A DNA stretch of 13,910 nt from a bacterium (lineage in GTDB: Bacteria > Patescibacteriota > Saccharimonadia > Saccharimonadales > UBA4665), in NCBI GenBank assembly GCA_021788675.1, contig JAJYKI010000007.1, positions 1-13,910 on the forward strand, read 5' to 3'. The notes below the pieces were generated by a model. That model did not search any database, was not told the DNA's origin, and worked only from the letters and a program-made list of their open reading frames with translations. Of this stretch, positions 13,315 to 13,910 are shown one piece after another. The first letter of the stretch is position 1, and each line of letters starts with the position of its first letter. A program made the position numbers and the translations under genes.

Positions 13315-13812
13315 CTAGAACAGGTTCTGCATTGTCTCGATTGCGGAACGGACAATTAATCTAAAAGATTTGTCATTTGCAAATTTAACGACAAATCCTC
13401 GTGGAATATTATCAAGCGAAAGCGCCTCCGGCAGCCAAATTCCGTCGGCCGGCCACATGTTTTCGTACGGTAGATTGTTCTTTTGAAAAAGTTGCGGTCG
13501 CATTTCATCGGTTTCTTGTGGTTCACCTGAATAATCTGCCAGGTAGGCTCGACTAACAACCCCCAATTCATCACCGAAATAAAATGCCAGATCGGCGATG
13601 TGTATTAATTTATCTATAGCTATGCCAGCCTCTTCTTTGGTCTCTCTTTTGGCCGACTCTTCGTAAGACTCATGACCTTCTAGCTTGCCACCAAAACCGT
13701 TCCACCAGCCAGCTCCAAAGCCGCGTTTTTTTAGGCCTAAAAGTATCTCATCTCCGTTAGTAGGAAATACTATGGTAGTTTTTTGGTATGGCGCCTCATT
13801 CATTACCGACAT
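13315..13812 (-). CDS. Nudix hydrolase, MTH1 (NUDT1)-like
   Basis: The 165-residue enzyme carries a Nudix box at residues 42-64: G42, E48, RE at 56-57, EE at 60-61, G63. LGLKKRGFGAGWWNGFGGK (25-43) and the later TDEMRPQLFQ then NMWPADGIWLP are strikingly close to human MTH1 (KKRGFGAGRWNGFGGK, SDEMRPCWFQ, DMWPDDSYWFP). MTH1 hydrolyses oxidised purine dNTPs such as 8-oxo-dGTP and 2-OH-dATP, sanitising the nucleotide pool in the cytoplasm. The base-contact Asn (Asn38) and Trp (Trp120) are kept, but the first of the two base-reading aspartates is Ala122, with Asp123 remaining. The likely role is 8-oxo-dGTP removal with altered specificity. The ATG at 13812 has no Shine-Dalgarno but TATATT ends 9 bases upstream; an ATG at 13803 is the alternative. 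Confidence 0.92.
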   Translation of the reverse strand: MSVMNEAPYQKTTIVFPTNGDEILLGLKKRGFGAGWWNGFGGKLEGHESYEESAKRETKEEAGIAIDKLIHIADLAFYFGDELGVVSRAYLADYSGEPQETDEMRPQLFQKNNLPYENMWPADGIWLPEALSLDNIPRGFVVKFANDKSFRLIVRSAIETMQNLF

Positions 13813-13821
13813 ATATTAACA

Positions 13822-13827
13822 AATATA
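13822..13827 (-). promoter_or_regulatory. -10 element of the Nudix gene
   Basis: TATATT on the minus strand (five of six to TATAAT) ends 9 bases before the ATG at 13812, again the leaderless layout. No -35 is clear. The region is AT-rich, so this call is weak taken alone. Confidence 0.3.
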
Positions 13828-13910
13828 AATCAACCTATGCATCTATTCAGCTAGATATTTGTTATTTATAAGGAATTGATCTTGGTCGGCATGAAAAGGT
13901 TTTGGTAGTT

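Noticed and set aside
13866..13910. Open minus-strand frame of 14 codons ending in TAA at the right edge
   Set aside because: It could be the C-terminus of an upstream gene, but 14 codons show no recognisable motif.
1..13910. Recoded UGA, CRISPR array, tRNA/rRNA genes, mobile elements
   Set aside because: UGA ends recognised genes normally, no regularly spaced repeats are present, no cloverleaf or rRNA sequence was recognised, and no transposase or terminal inverted repeats were found.

Overview
The window looks like a chromosomal segment of a small-genome Candidate Phyla Radiation (Patescibacteria) bacterium, most likely a Candidatus Saccharibacteria (TM7) relative. This is inferred from the gene set: a MurA with an N-terminal DNA-binding domain, an LCP protein with a LytR_C tail, a DUF5652-type small membrane protein, a DUF378 protein, several small unrecognised membrane proteins and mid-range GC. 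UGA acts as a normal stop (glyA and the SpeE-like gene end in it), which argues against Gracilibacteria or Absconditabacteria. There is no rRNA, tRNA, CRISPR array, insertion sequence or phage gene. Every gene is compact and spacers are short.

Left part (1-3002): an incomplete murA-type gene on the minus strand diverges from glyA (serine hydroxymethyltransferase). glyA then runs head-to-head into murB on the minus strand, with only 5 bases between the stop codons. murA and murB encode the two enzymes that make UDP-MurNAc. The MurA protein starts with an intact XRE helix-turn-helix, and a perfect 7+2+7 palindrome covers the predicted -10 of its own gene. Autoregulation by a bifunctional enzyme is therefore plausible.

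Middle (3074-9066): an HTH regulator with a DUF3467-like C-terminal domain, a possible 31-residue protein, a four-helix membrane protein on the minus strand, and then a plus-strand operon. The operon encodes a spermidine-synthase-like SAM-fold protein, a possible 16-residue leader peptide, an NRAMP-family transporter whose usual transition-metal ligands are changed, and a P-type ATPase with P3B (MgtA-like) membrane signatures. Together the last two suggest Mg2+ (or other hard divalent cation) handling.

Right part (9134-13812): an LCP-family envelope glycopolymer transferase, a relic-like Hsp20 fragment, a small membrane protein behind an elaborate palindromic promoter, a bidirectional terminator, and then a minus-strand run. 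That run is DUF378 protein, TetR regulator with a 28-base near-palindrome at its start, DUF5652-like protein, a six-helix membrane protein and an MTH1-like Nudix hydrolase.

A recurrent theme is start-site architecture. Eight genes have a -10-like hexamer (often extended TGn) ending only 6-10 bases before the start codon and no Shine-Dalgarno sequence, as expected of leaderless mRNAs. Operon-internal genes carry AGGA/GGAGG-type ribosome binding sites instead.
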